Shown here in pieces: positions 51,560 to 61,008 of a stretch of 64,000 nucleotides of DNA (positions are counted from its first letter, which is position 1; every line of letters begins with the position of its first letter). The notes under the pieces were generated by a model. That model was not told the DNA's origin, searched no databases, and saw nothing but the letters and a program-made list of their open reading frames with translations. Source of the DNA: Helicobacter sp. 13S00477-4 (GTDB lineage Bacteria; Campylobacterota; Campylobacteria; Campylobacterales; Helicobacteraceae); the NCBI RefSeq assembly GCF_002272785.1, contig NZ_MLAS01000004.1, positions 1 to 64,000 on the forward strand, in the 5' to 3' direction. The position numbers and the translations under genes are program-made.

Positions 51560-51578
51560 AAAAAGAGGAGATGCCTCT
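51560..51578 (-). terminator. Rho-independent terminator after the carboxynorspermidine synthase gene
   Basis: In the minus strand, AGAGG-CATCT-CCTCT forms a 5-bp GC-containing stem with a 5-nt loop, directly followed by TTTT, 12 bp after the stop codon of the gene ending at 51590. Confidence 0.55.
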
Positions 51579-51589
51579 GTGTGTATCGT

Positions 51590-52789
51590 TTATTTTTCAA
51601 TGATTTGCCAGGGTAGTCCTTGTGCATTGAGTTCTTCCATAAAAGGATCAGGGTCGAGCTCTTCCATATTGAATACGCCTGGTCCAGATACTTTTGTTCC
51701 CCATTTGCCCTCACAAATTAGTTTTGCTCCTATCATAGCAGGTACTCCTGTCGTATAACTAATGGCTTGTGCATTGACTTCTTCGTAACAATCTTGATGA
51801 TCGCATACATTGTAAATATAAATTGTTTTTTCTATTCCATTTTTTGTCCCCTGCATATAACAACCAATATTTGTTTTTCCTTTTGTGCGTCCTGCTAGGC
51901 TTGAAGGGTCAGGCAAAAGAGTTTTGAGGAATTGAATAGGGATTATTTTGGTTCCATTGTGATCTATTTCATCAATCCTTAGCATACCAATATTTTGTAG
52001 GCAACGCATATGGTTGAGGTAATTTTGTGAAAATGTCATAAAAAATCGGATTCGTCTTAAGCCTCGAATGTTTTTTACTAATGATTCAAGTTCTTCGTGA
52101 TAGAGTAGATAAGAATCTTTTTCACCTATTTCAGGATATGGCCATACTTGCATAATCTCCATAGGTTGTGTTTCTATCCATTTACCATTTTCCCAGTATT
52201 TTCCCTTAGAGCTAACTTCTCGTAGGTTTATTTCAGGATTAAAATTAGTCGCAAAAGCATAACCGTGATCCCCAGCATTACAATCAAGAATATCTATTGA
52301 ATAAATTTCATCAAAATAATGTTTTTGTGCATAAGCACAAAAAATATTAGTGACACCAGGATCAAAACCACATCCTAATAATCCAAATATTTGAGCTTCT
52401 TTATAAGCAGGATTAAAAGCCCATTGTTCTTTATATTCAAATTTAGCTGTGTCAGGATGTTCATAATTGGCTGTATCAATATAATGTGTTTTTGTCTCTA
52501 GGCAAGCTTGCATGATAGTAAGATCTTGATAGGGGAGTGCGACATTGATAACTACTGTGGGCTTATATTTATTTATCAAGGAGACAAGAGCAGCAATATC
52601 ATCAGCATTTACATTTTCACAAATAATTTCTCCAAGTCCCTTTTTACGAATATTTTCTGCTATTTTTTGGACTTTAGAAAGTGTTTTGCTTGCTAAGATG
52701 ATTTTTGTAAAAACTCCTCTATTCATTGCGAGTTTGTGAGCAACGACTCCTCCAACCCCACCTGCACCTATTTGTAAGACGGTATTCAT
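51590..52789 (-). CDS. Carboxynorspermidine synthase (saccharopine dehydrogenase family)
   Basis: A 399-residue NAD(P)H-dependent enzyme related to saccharopine dehydrogenase. The N-terminal Rossmann motif is LQIGAGGVGGVVAHKLA. Family segments are VINVALPYQDLTIMQACLE, DTANYEHPD and LLGCGFDPGVTNIFCAYAQKH, typical of the carboxynorspermidine/carboxyspermidine dehydrogenases used for spermidine synthesis in Campylobacter and Vibrio. The decarboxylase partner is not in the window. A -10 box and AAGGAG precede the ATG, and a terminator follows. Confidence 0.85.
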   Translation of the reverse strand: MNTVLQIGAGGVGGVVAHKLAMNRGVFTKIILASKTLSKVQKIAENIRKKGLGEIICENVNADDIAALVSLINKYKPTVVINVALPYQDLTIMQACLETKTHYIDTANYEHPDTAKFEYKEQWAFNPAYKEAQIFGLLGCGFDPGVTNIFCAYAQKHYFDEIYSIDILDCNAGDHGYAFATNFNPEINLREVSSKGKYWENGKWIETQPMEIMQVWPYPEIGEKDSYLLYHEELESLVKNIRGLRRIRFFMTFSQNYLNHMRCLQNIGMLRIDEIDHNGTKIIPIQFLKTLLPDPSSLAGRTKGKTNIGCYMQGTKNGIEKTIYIYNVCDHQDCYEEVNAQAISYTTGVPAMIGAKLICEGKWGTKVSGPGVFNMEELDPDPFMEELNAQGLPWQIIEK

Positions 52790-52845
52790 TTGGAATCTCC
52801 TTATTATTTTTGATTGAAAAAATATATAAAATTTTTTGAGGCATT

Positions 52846-52851
52846 ATTATA
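52846..52851 (-). promoter_or_regulatory. Predicted -10 box of the carboxynorspermidine synthase gene
   Basis: Minus strand TATAAT, 57 bp before the ATG at 52789. The gene appears to be a single transcription unit ending at the hairpin at 51560-51578. Confidence 0.45.
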
Positions 52852-52949
52852 AGCAGTTTTTCTATCCTAATGGAATCATTTTTGTAGTTTAAGCAAAAGT
52901 TTCATAGAATAAATATTGCTTGGATAGAATAAATTGAAAAAGGAAGAAA

Positions 52950-54161
52950 ATGCAAGTAATGGATTTCAATGTTTATGCAACTTTGGTCTGTATGGTAGGA
53001 GTTTTGTTGATTGGACGTTTGATTATTAAGAGAGTCAAGTTTTTACAAGATTATGATATTCCAGAGCCAGTTGTTGGAGGTGTGATAGCGGCATTTTTAG
53101 TATTGATTGTTTATCATTTTTTTCATTTGGAATTTAAATTTGACTCATCTTTAAGAGACCCTTTGATGTTGGCATTTTTTGCTTCTATTGGTTTGAGTGC
53201 AGATTTTGCTTCTCTGAAGAAGGGTGGCAAAATGTTAGGGATATTTTTAATTATCGTTGTAGGCTTATTGTTTTTGCAAAATATTATTGGTATTGGGATA
53301 GCTCAAGCAATGGGTGTTAATCCACTTATTGGAATGCTAGGTGGCTCTATAACGATGAGTGGAGGGCATGGCACAGGTGCTGCTTGGGCAGAAGTATTTA
53401 AAAAGGATCCTTATGATTTTGCTCCAGCAATGGAAGTGGCGATGGCTTGTGCTACTTTTGGATTGATCAGTGGAGGTATTATTGGAGGACCTGTGGCAAG
53501 ATATTTGATAAAAAAATATCAGCTCAAAACACCAGGTGTGAATGACAAAGAAGATATAGCACCAGTAGGTTTTGAATCACCTAAAAAAGAAAGATTAATC
53601 ACCTCTTCAAGTTTTGTGGAATCTTTAGCTTTGATTGCAATTGCACTATTGATAGGGACAAGTGTTTCAGAATTAATGAATCAATTTTTTACATTGCCTA
53701 CATTTGTTTGGTGTCTTTTTGTAGGTGTTATTCTAAGGAATATGCTTTCAATGCTCAATATACATAAAGTTTTTGATCGTGAAGTTGCTGTACTTGGGAA
53801 TGTGAGTTTATCATTATTTTTAGCATTTGCTTTGATGACTATTAATTTATGGCAGTTGGTTGCTTTGGCATTGCCAATGATTGTGATTTTGATTGCTCAA
53901 GTTGTTGTGATGGTATTGTATGCGATTTTTGTAACCTTTCGTTTTTGTGGGAAAGATTATGATTCAGCGGTTTTTGCTGCAGGGCATTGCGGCTTTGGTT
54001 TGGGTGCGACACCCACAGCAATGGTTAATATGCAGACGGTTACAAACCACTATGGCTATTCACATGCTGCTTTTATTGTTGTTCCTTTGGTAGGAGCATT
54101 TTTTATTGATTTGGTCAATTCTTTAGTCATCAATGGATTTTTATATTTGCCATTTTTTTAA
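52950..54161 (+). CDS. gltS: Sodium/glutamate symporter GltS
   Basis: An inner membrane Na+-coupled glutamate carrier, 403 residues with about 10-12 helices in two repeats. The family motifs are FFASIGLSADFASLKKGGKM, the pore-loop GGSITMSGGHGTGAAWAE, and the second loop AGHCGFGLGATPTAMVNMQ. The ATG at 52950 has AAGGAAG upstream. It is convergent with the SulP gene 12 bp away and divergent from the carboxynorspermidine synthase gene. Confidence 0.95.
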   Translation: MQVMDFNVYATLVCMVGVLLIGRLIIKRVKFLQDYDIPEPVVGGVIAAFLVLIVYHFFHLEFKFDSSLRDPLMLAFFASIGLSADFASLKKGGKMLGIFLIIVVGLLFLQNIIGIGIAQAMGVNPLIGMLGGSITMSGGHGTGAAWAEVFKKDPYDFAPAMEVAMACATFGLISGGIIGGPVARYLIKKYQLKTPGVNDKEDIAPVGFESPKKERLITSSSFVESLALIAIALLIGTSVSELMNQFFTLPTFVWCLFVGVILRNMLSMLNIHKVFDREVAVLGNVSLSLFLAFALMTINLWQLVALALPMIVILIAQVVVMVLYAIFVTFRFCGKDYDSAVFAAGHCGFGLGATPTAMVNMQTVTNHYGYSHAAFIVVPLVGAFFIDLVNSLVINGFLYLPFF

Positions 54162-54173
54162 AAGTAGCAAATA

Positions 54174-55640
54174 TTAATCTAATGCAACTTTATAATTAGG
54201 ATCATCAAGTTCATAAGTACAATATTTTTGTGCTAGTGAAAGAGATTTTTTGCAGTCAGGGCTGAGGTGTCGTAATTTGAGACTTTTGCCTTTGGCTATA
54301 TATTTTTTGGTGATTTTATCAATTGCTTCGATACCACTGCTGTCCATTACCCTAGCTTTATGAAAGTCAAATATTACATTTTGTGGATCAGATTCTATGT
54401 CAAAAAGTTCATTGAGAAAATGAGATGATGAGCCAAAAAATAAAGGACCTTCAAGTTCATATATTTTCGTACCATCTTTTTGAAATTTTATAGATGTTTT
54501 GATTTTTGCATTTTGATAGGCAAATACAAGAGCAGAGATAATGACTCCGGTAATTACAGCTATTGCTAGATCTGCAAATATCGTGATAATAGTCACTGAT
54601 ATTAATACAAAAGCATCTGCTCTGTTCATGCTCTTTAAACGCGAGAAGCTTGCCCATTCAAAGGTCTTGATAGATACTATGAACATAATCCCTACAAGGA
54701 CACCAATAGGAATTTCGCCAATAATATTTGAGAGACTTACAACAAAAATGATAATCAAGATTGCTGCTGTGATAGAAGAAAGTCTTGTGGTTCCACCTGA
54801 AGTTGAATTGATAATACTTTGTCCAATCATCGCACATCCTGCAGTTGCTCCAAAAAAACCACAAGTTACATTCCCTAGCCCTTGAGCGATACACTCTTTA
54901 TTGCTATTGCCTTTTTTACCTTTGAGTTCATCAAGCACTGAGAGTGTCAGTAAGGACTCTATTAGCCCTACTAAAGCTAATATGATTGCATAAGGCAAGA
55001 TTATCTTGAAAGTTTCCCAATTTAGAGGAGCTTGAGGCAGAGAAAAGTGTGGTAAATCACCACTCATATTGCCCAGATCGGCTACGGTTTTTGTATCCAA
55101 ATGCAAAAAGTAAGATAATAAACCCAAACTAACGATAGCTACAAGACCTGCAGGAACAGCCTTAGTAAATTTGGGTAGGAAAAACATAATAAGCATCGTA
55201 ATGATTACAATTATATATATTGCAATACCTTCACCTTTGAAAAATTGTAATTGACTCATTGCAATGACAACAGCCAAACCATTTACAAACCCAAAAATTG
55301 CTGTTTGGGGTACAAAACGGATAAATTTACCTAATCTGAAAATTCCAATGAATATTTGAAAGATCCCTGCTAGGATAATTGCCCATAAAACATAAGATAA
55401 ACCATGATTTACAGAAAGCGAAACTATCACTACTGCCATTGATCCTGCTGCACCACTTACCATTCCGGGTTTGCCCCCCAAAATAGATGCAATAAGCCCT
55501 AAGATAAATGCCGTATAAAGACCAACAATTGGATCAAAATTAGCCACAAGGCTAAAGCCTACTACTTCAGGGATAAGAGCTACAGAGACAACAATACCAG
55601 CAAAGATATCATTTTTTATTTGGATGAATTTTGATTGCAT
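54174..55640 (-). CDS. SulP-family anion transporter with C-terminal STAS domain
   Basis: A 488-residue membrane protein with about 10-12 helices followed by a STAS domain (about 395-488: FFGSSSHFLNELF, ARVMDSSGIEAIDKI). The SulP parts VGLYTAFILGLIASILGGKPGMVSGAAGSMAV and GATAGCAMIGQSIINSTSGGTTRLSS are intact. The substrate may be sulfate, bicarbonate or another anion; context gives no help. Confidence 0.92.
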   Translation of the reverse strand: MQSKFIQIKNDIFAGIVVSVALIPEVVGFSLVANFDPIVGLYTAFILGLIASILGGKPGMVSGAAGSMAVVIVSLSVNHGLSYVLWAIILAGIFQIFIGIFRLGKFIRFVPQTAIFGFVNGLAVVIAMSQLQFFKGEGIAIYIIVIITMLIMFFLPKFTKAVPAGLVAIVSLGLLSYFLHLDTKTVADLGNMSGDLPHFSLPQAPLNWETFKIILPYAIILALVGLIESLLTLSVLDELKGKKGNSNKECIAQGLGNVTCGFFGATAGCAMIGQSIINSTSGGTTRLSSITAAILIIIFVVSLSNIIGEIPIGVLVGIMFIVSIKTFEWASFSRLKSMNRADAFVLISVTIITIFADLAIAVITGVIISALVFAYQNAKIKTSIKFQKDGTKIYELEGPLFFGSSSHFLNELFDIESDPQNVIFDFHKARVMDSSGIEAIDKITKKYIAKGKSLKLRHLSPDCKKSLSLAQKYCTYELDDPNYKVALD

Positions 55641-55830
55641 TGATTTGAAACCTAAGATTTTTGGATTTTAAAGTTTGAATATCAAAATTATAACATATAA
55701 TTGTGTATTAAAAGAAATAAAATTATTTACTTTTATAGAGATATTTTGGAACTTATGGTTTATAGATAAAATGATAGCTTTTGTAAGAATAGATGGATTT
55801 TACTAGCAAATATTTTTTTAAGGAGAGAGA

Positions 55831-56844
55831 GTGGAAGATATTAATTTATTAATGTCTTTATGTATCAATGAGGCATGGCGATATCAAACTTTGACCTTAC
55901 CAAATCCTGCTGTAGGGGCTATGATAGTAGGTGATAATGGAGAGATTTTAGCCTTGAGTGCACATCAAAAAAGCGGTACTTATCATGCAGAGGTCAATGC
56001 ACTTAAGATTGCTTATGAAAAACTCACTTCAAAAAAATGTATAGGACAAACTCCTGAAGAAATACATAATTTTTTAGAAGAAAATCATTGTGGAATGTTC
56101 AGAGGATGTAGTGTATTTATTACCCTTGAACCTTGTAATCATTATGGAAAAACACCTCCTTGTGCTAAACTTTTGGAAGATATTAGACCAAAAAGGGTGG
56201 TGGTAGGTTCATTAGAAAAAACACAAGCACAAGGTGGAATCAATAGATTGCAAGAAGCAGGTATTGAGGTGATTTATGGGGTAGAGCAAAAGAAATGTGA
56301 AGATTTGCTTTATCCTTTTTTATGTTTGTCACAAAAAGGGAGCTTTAATCTTTTTAAACTTGCACAAAGATTGAATGGGGACTATAAAAGTGGTCTTATT
56401 TCCGGAAAAGAATCTAGGGAATTTACGCACAATCAACGCAGTATTGCTGATAAAATAATTATTTCTGGTAAGACATTACGAAATGATAGACCCATCTTGG
56501 ATTCTAGGCATGCTAATGAGATGTATAGTGAAAAAGTAACAGATGTTATGGTTTTGAGCAGGGAAGATATTTTAGACAATACAGCTCCTATTTTTGATGT
56601 TTTAGATCGAAAAGTAATGATGAGTTCAGAGGTTTTAGGACTTGGGTTAGAGGATGGATTTAATGTCATTGAAGGGGGTTGGGAGCTTTTTGAGTCTTTG
56701 GAGTCATTCATTGATATGTTTTTGATTCATTTTTCACCTACTTTAAGGCAAAATATTTTTTCAAAAGGATTTTTTTGGGATGGAGAGCTTCTATATACGC
56801 ATAAATTAGGAAATGATGCATTATTATGGATAAAAAAATCTTAA
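55831..56844 (+). CDS. ribD: Riboflavin biosynthesis deaminase/reductase RibD
   Basis: Catalyses deamination and reduction steps of riboflavin synthesis. Start GTG 55831 with AAGGAGAG. The N-terminal CDA-type deaminase domain (about 1-150) has the zinc motifs HAEVNAL and PCNHYGKTPPCAKLL. The C-terminal RibD_C domain (about 165-337) is weaker but keeps KLAQRLNGDYKSGLISGKESREFTHNQRS and KIIISGKTLRNDRPILDSR. 337 residues is within family range. No FMN riboswitch is visible upstream. Its end overlaps the methyltransferase gene by 19 nt. Confidence 0.92.
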   Translation: MEDINLLMSLCINEAWRYQTLTLPNPAVGAMIVGDNGEILALSAHQKSGTYHAEVNALKIAYEKLTSKKCIGQTPEEIHNFLEENHCGMFRGCSVFITLEPCNHYGKTPPCAKLLEDIRPKRVVVGSLEKTQAQGGINRLQEAGIEVIYGVEQKKCEDLLYPFLCLSQKGSFNLFKLAQRLNGDYKSGLISGKESREFTHNQRSIADKIIISGKTLRNDRPILDSRHANEMYSEKVTDVMVLSREDILDNTAPIFDVLDRKVMMSSEVLGLGLEDGFNVIEGGWELFESLESFIDMFLIHFSPTLRQNIFSKGFFWDGELLYTHKLGNDALLWIKKS

Positions 56845-57581
56845 AAATTTATCAGCTTGCTGATGGGTATTGTTACAATAGTGATAGTTTATTTTTGTAT
56901 GATTTTGCTAGAAGTTTTTTGAAACAAACTCACTTTATTTTGGATGTAGGATCAGGGAGTGGTGTAGTGGGTTTGTTGTGTGCAAAAGAAAGTGGTTGTA
57001 AACTTATGATGATTGAACTTGATATGCTTGTTGTTTTTCTTTCAAAACTCAATGCTAAATCTGCAGGTATACAAGCAGATGTTATACAAGGTGATTTTTT
57101 AGATTTTACTTCAAAGGTTAAATTTGATGTGATTTTATCCAATCCACCTTTTTATCGAAGTGGAGCTGTTAGTGCAAAAAATCATCGTATCAAAGTAGCA
57201 AGGAGTGAAGAATCTTTACCTTTTGATAAACTTTGTATGCAGGTAAAAAGGTTTTTAAAACCACAGGGTAGTTTTGTGTTTTGTTATGATGCTAAGGAGT
57301 CTCATCGTGTTTTTTACACCCTTAGGGCAGTGGGGCTGAATGCAGAAGTTATAAGGTTTGTTTATCCGCGTTTGGATAAAGAAGCAAGCTTAATCCTTTG
57401 CCAAGCTAGGATCAATACTAAATCAAGTTTAAGGGTTTTGCCTCCACTCATTACCCACAACTCTAGTATACAAACAGATAATACCCAAGAAGTCAAAGAT
57501 ATTTACACAAGGACAAATACATATAGTATTAAGGTTTTTTCTGATGATGTGGATATGGATTTTTTGAAGGAAAAACAATGA
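56826..57581 (+). CDS. TrmN6-like SAM-dependent methyltransferase
   Basis: A 251-residue class I methyltransferase of the TrmN6/YfiC type. Motif I is LDVGSGSGVVGLL (about 39-51), and the catalytic NPPF motif is in DVILSNPPFYRSG (about 103-115), typical of N6-adenine methylation of tRNA or related targets. The C-terminal part is not strongly conserved. It overlaps ribD and ccoI (4 nt), the same ribD-methyltransferase-ccoI order I recall in H. pylori. The substrate is unproven. Confidence 0.82.
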   Translation: MDKKILKIYQLADGYCYNSDSLFLYDFARSFLKQTHFILDVGSGSGVVGLLCAKESGCKLMMIELDMLVVFLSKLNAKSAGIQADVIQGDFLDFTSKVKFDVILSNPPFYRSGAVSAKNHRIKVARSEESLPFDKLCMQVKRFLKPQGSFVFCYDAKESHRVFYTLRAVGLNAEVIRFVYPRLDKEASLILCQARINTKSSLRVLPPLITHNSSIQTDNTQEVKDIYTRTNTYSIKVFSDDVDMDFLKEKQ

Positions 57582-59962
57582 AGTGTTCGCATTGCCATTT
57601 GGAGTATCCAGAAAATGTTTTGAAACATTCAAGCAGAAATGGCAAAGAATTGTATTTTTGTTGTAATGGATGTGAGAGTGTATATTATTTATTGCACGAA
57701 AGCGGTTTAGAAAGTTTTTATGATAAGCTTGGGGACAAGACTCTCCAACCAGCTCAAAAGGTAATAAATAAAAAAGATTTGGCTTTATTTGACACTCCAG
57801 CGTTTGCAAAAAAATATATTTATAATAAAGAAGGTTTATGCCAAATTTCTTTAATTTTAGAAGGTATTCATTGTGCTGCATGTGTTTGGCTAAATGAAAA
57901 AGTTTTAAATTTTCAAGAAGGTATTTATGAGGCAAGCGTAAATTATACAAATAATCGTGTTAAGATCACTTACGATGATTGTAAGATTTCACCTTCAAAA
58001 ATTATTTCTTTGATACGTTCTATTGGTTATGATGCTTGTGTGTATGATCCACAAATACAAGAGATGAGATCTAAAAAAGAGCGTAAAACTTACTATATTT
58101 CTTTAGTGATTGCTATTTTTTGTACAATGAATATTATGTGGATAGCTGTAGCTCAGTATGCAGGGTATTTTTTGGGTATGGGTAAAGAAATGAAAGGGGT
58201 TTTAAATTTAGTTTCTTTTTGTTTGTCGACACCAGTGTTATTTTATACAGGTAGGGTATTTTTTATAGGTGCATATTATGGGCTTAAGAATGGATTTGTT
58301 GGGATGGATTTGTTGGTTTGTACAGGAGCAAGCTTAACTTATTTTTATTCTATTTATGCAGCTTTATCAGGCATTGGTGAGACTTATTTTGAATCAGTAG
58401 CAATGATTGTTACGATTGTATTTGCAGGGAAGTTTTTAGAGGTAAAATCTAAAAAAACTGCAGGGGATGCTTTGGATAAATTGAATTCAAAAATCCCTAA
58501 TAATGTTGTTGTTTTGGAAAACAATCAACGAGTTATCAAAACTCCTCAAGAGGTTCAAATAGGAGATATTATTGAAGTATTGCCTGCAGAAGCATTGGCA
58601 TTAGATGGGTATTTATTAGGTGAGGGTATTTGGTTAGATACGAAATTTGTGAATGGAGAATCTTTGCCTGTTTGGATTTGTGAGGGAGATAGGGTTTTTT
58701 CTGGCTATGTGAATGGCAATAAAAGTTTTGTGTATAGGGTTTCAAAAATTTTTGAAGACTCTTTAATGAGCCGGTTGATAAGGATTTTAGAAGATTGTAT
58801 TGCCCATAAGCCTCATATACAAACATTGGCTAATTCGATATCACAATATTTTTCAAAAGCCGTTTTAGGTATTGGGGCTTTGAGTTTACTCTGGTGGTAT
58901 TATTTTGGGGGTATTGGGTTTGAACATTCTTTAATCATAGCAATTTCTGTGATTGTGATTTCTTGTCCTTGTGCTTTGGCTTTAGCCACACCCATAGCAA
59001 CTGTAATTGGTTTGGGAGAGGCTTATAAAAATGGATTAGTCTTTAAGGAAGCTTCTTTTTTGGAAAGAATGGCTAAAGCAGATGTGGTACTTTTAGACAA
59101 AACTGGTACATTGACGCTTGGACAACCTGATGTAGTTGAAGTCATAAAAATTAAAGAATTTGATAAAAAGATTTTAAGTGCGTTTGTTTCTTGCAGTAAG
59201 CACCCTATTTCTCAAGGTATCCTTAGGTATTTAGGAGAGGTAAATTTTCCTATCAGTGGATTTTGTGAGGTTCCTGCTAGAGGCATTTGTGGGTTTGGAG
59301 ATTCTAAGAGGCTTTTAGGTGGGAGCTTAGAGTATCTACGTTCTGAAGGAGTAACAGTTTTTGAGCCAAAAATGATTGAAGATACAGCTTTTGCTTATGC
59401 TGTAGATGGAGAGTTGGTAGCAATATTTTTACTAAGAGATGTTTTGAAAGAAGATGCAAAAGAATTTATAAATAATATATCACAAAAAAATATTGAAGTA
59501 AAAATCCTTAGTGGGGATAAAGAGCCTGTAGTGAAAAAAATAGCTCAAGAGCTTGGTATCAAACATTATAAAGCAGCTTTAATGCCTGAAGAAAAAGTTG
59601 GGATTGTGGATTCTTATCACAAGGAAGGCAAGGTTGTTGTGATGATAGGGGATGGGATTAATGATGTTTTAGCTTTAAGCAAAAGCGATGTTGGGATTTC
59701 AATGGGTGCTGGCAGTGATATTGCGATTGCTTCTTCAGATATTGTTGTTCTTGATGATAAACTTAAAACACTTTTAAAAGCTTTTGAGATTTCTAAAAAG
59801 AGTTATTTAGCTATCAAGCAAAATATTGCACTGAGTATTTTTTATAATATTTTAATGATACCTTTGGCAATGATGGGATTTATTATTCCTCTTTTGGCAG
59901 CCTTTAGTATGAGTGTGAGCTCTCTTTTAGTTGTAGGGAATAGTTTACGTATTAAGAGCTGA
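57578..59962 (+). CDS. CcoI/FixI-type copper-transporting P1B ATPase
   Basis: A 794-residue heavy-metal P-type ATPase for copper export to the periplasm, probably for cbb3 oxidase assembly. The N-terminus has the CcoI-specific cysteine region (CSHCHLEYP and CCNGCESVYYLL). Next is an HMA domain with CAAC in EGIHCAACVWLNE. The catalytic core shows CPC in ISCPCALALATP, DKTGTLTLGQP with the phosphorylated Asp, the HP in SKHPIS, and GDGINDVLAL. All residues for transport are intact. It overlaps the methyltransferase gene and precedes hugZ after 138 bp. Confidence 0.93.
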   Translation: MKCSHCHLEYPENVLKHSSRNGKELYFCCNGCESVYYLLHESGLESFYDKLGDKTLQPAQKVINKKDLALFDTPAFAKKYIYNKEGLCQISLILEGIHCAACVWLNEKVLNFQEGIYEASVNYTNNRVKITYDDCKISPSKIISLIRSIGYDACVYDPQIQEMRSKKERKTYYISLVIAIFCTMNIMWIAVAQYAGYFLGMGKEMKGVLNLVSFCLSTPVLFYTGRVFFIGAYYGLKNGFVGMDLLVCTGASLTYFYSIYAALSGIGETYFESVAMIVTIVFAGKFLEVKSKKTAGDALDKLNSKIPNNVVVLENNQRVIKTPQEVQIGDIIEVLPAEALALDGYLLGEGIWLDTKFVNGESLPVWICEGDRVFSGYVNGNKSFVYRVSKIFEDSLMSRLIRILEDCIAHKPHIQTLANSISQYFSKAVLGIGALSLLWWYYFGGIGFEHSLIIAISVIVISCPCALALATPIATVIGLGEAYKNGLVFKEASFLERMAKADVVLLDKTGTLTLGQPDVVEVIKIKEFDKKILSAFVSCSKHPISQGILRYLGEVNFPISGFCEVPARGICGFGDSKRLLGGSLEYLRSEGVTVFEPKMIEDTAFAYAVDGELVAIFLLRDVLKEDAKEFINNISQKNIEVKILSGDKEPVVKKIAQELGIKHYKAALMPEEKVGIVDSYHKEGKVVVMIGDGINDVLALSKSDVGISMGAGSDIAIASSDIVVLDDKLKTLLKAFEISKKSYLAIKQNIALSIFYNILMIPLAMMGFIIPLLAAFSMSVSSLLVVGNSLRIKS

Positions 59963-59978
59963 CAGTATTTTTATATAA

Positions 59979-59997
59979 AATGATAATAATTACTATT
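59979..59997. promoter_or_regulatory. Predicted Fur box upstream of hugZ
   Basis: AATGATAATAATTACTATT closely matches the Helicobacter Fur consensus TAATAATnATTATTA. It lies 104-122 bp upstream of the hugZ ATG, so haem-iron release by HugZ is probably repressed by Fur-iron. Confidence 0.6.
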
Positions 59998-60062
59998 TTT
60001 ATATTATTTTAAGGAAACTTGTTTTAAAATGCTGTTTAATTTAAAAACAAACGCTAAATTAT

Positions 60063-60081
60063 AAATGTCAATATGACATTT
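60063..60081. promoter_or_regulatory. 8-bp inverted repeat just before hugZ
   Basis: AAATGTCA-ATA-TGACATTT is a near-perfect palindrome 19 bp ahead of the hugZ ATG and immediately upstream of its AAAGGA. It can be an operator or a leader hairpin. Confidence 0.4.
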
Positions 60082-60100
60082 TAGAACTAAAGGAACAAAA

Positions 60101-60859
60101 ATGGAAGTAGGAAGTGTGATTGCTCATATGAATGAGCATCATCAAGCAGAATTAGCAGGTCTTTTAAAAAAGTTCGCTCAAATATCAAATCCTCAAAATT
60201 CAAAACTTTTGAACGTTGATTCAATGGGGATGGATATAGGTTATGATTCAGATAAGACTTTTAGGATAGATTTTCCCCAAAAAGTTTCTGATATGCAAGA
60301 TGGCTTGAAGAACGCTATTATAGATCTTTGTAAGAGTGTTCCTAAGACATTGGATATTGATTTAGTGAAGAAGGAAATTGAAGATTTTATCAATGAATTT
60401 GGTTCCGTCATTATTTCAAGTATCCATCCTTCAAATCAAGCTATTTGTTCTTATGCCCCTCTTTTGAAGTGTGGAGGAAAATTTTATATCTATATCAGCG
60501 AAGTTAGTGAACATTATGAGAGTCTTAGGGCATATCCAAAAAATGTTGAAGTGATGTTCATTGAGGATGAATGCAAAGCAAAATCTGTAATTTTAAGGAA
60601 ACGATTGAGGTATAAAACTGAAGTCGAATTTATCTCTCGAAACGAAGAATTTGAAAAAGTTTTTGATACTTTTGTAGAGCATACAGGTGGAGCAGGTGGG
60701 ATTAAAACCATTCGCAATATGATGGATTTTCATCTTGTCCGTTTGAATTTCTCAAAAGGTAGATTTGTGAAAGGTTTTGGACAGGCATATGACATTATTG
60801 ATGGAAAAATCTCTTATATAGGAGGTGAAGGTAATCCACATAAAATGAAAAATAAATAA
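60101..60859 (+). CDS. hugZ: HugZ-family haem oxygenase
   Basis: Predicted to degrade haem to biliverdin-type products and release iron. 252 residues with the split beta-barrel fold typical of HugZ/ChuZ. The N-terminal HMNEHHQAEL (about 9-18) carries His residues near the haem. The middle contains ISSIHPSNQAICSYAPLLKCGGKFYIYIS, and the C-terminal loop GEGNPHKMKNK has a His (247) at the position of the H. pylori haem ligand. A Fur box upstream fits iron control. Confidence 0.92.
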   Translation: MEVGSVIAHMNEHHQAELAGLLKKFAQISNPQNSKLLNVDSMGMDIGYDSDKTFRIDFPQKVSDMQDGLKNAIIDLCKSVPKTLDIDLVKKEIEDFINEFGSVIISSIHPSNQAICSYAPLLKCGGKFYIYISEVSEHYESLRAYPKNVEVMFIEDECKAKSVILRKRLRYKTEVEFISRNEEFEKVFDTFVEHTGGAGGIKTIRNMMDFHLVRLNFSKGRFVKGFGQAYDIIDGKISYIGGEGNPHKMKNK

Positions 60860-60885
60860 ATTCCTAATTGTTTAAGTTGTTTTAG

Positions 60886-60927
60886 CTAAAGGAGAGTTGG
60901 TGTGGTTGTGGTGTGGGTCTCCTTTAG
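60886..60927 (+). other. Hairpin with G-quadruplex-like loop
   Basis: CTAAAGGAGA (60886-60895) and TCTCCTTTAG (60918-60927) pair perfectly over 10 bp. The 22-nt loop holds four G tracts, GG at 60899-60900, 60904-60905, 60910-60911 and GGG at 60915-60917, with 3-4 nt between them. The pattern resembles a two-layer quadruplex such as the thrombin-binding aptamer. T-rich sequence follows, so it could also terminate hugZ. Confidence 0.55.
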
Positions 60928-60959
60928 TTTGGTTGTTTAGTTTGTAAATCGTGATTTTT

Positions 60960-60990
60960 AGTTAAAGCAATGAGCCACATTGCTTTAACT
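60960..60990 (+). other. 13-bp perfect stem-loop
   Basis: AGTTAAAGCAATG pairs with CATTGCTTTAACT around the loop AGCCA. No long U tract follows on either strand, so it is not a simple intrinsic terminator. Confidence 0.55.
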
Positions 60991-61008
60991 TCGCATTATC
61001 TTCCTTTT

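Noticed and set aside
55641-55830. FMN riboswitch before ribD
   Set aside because: None of the conserved FMN-aptamer segments are visible in this AT-rich gap.
57429-57950. A 173-codon minus-strand frame across the methyltransferase/ccoI junction
   Set aside because: It is antisense to two well-supported genes and its product has no recognisable motif or consistent start.
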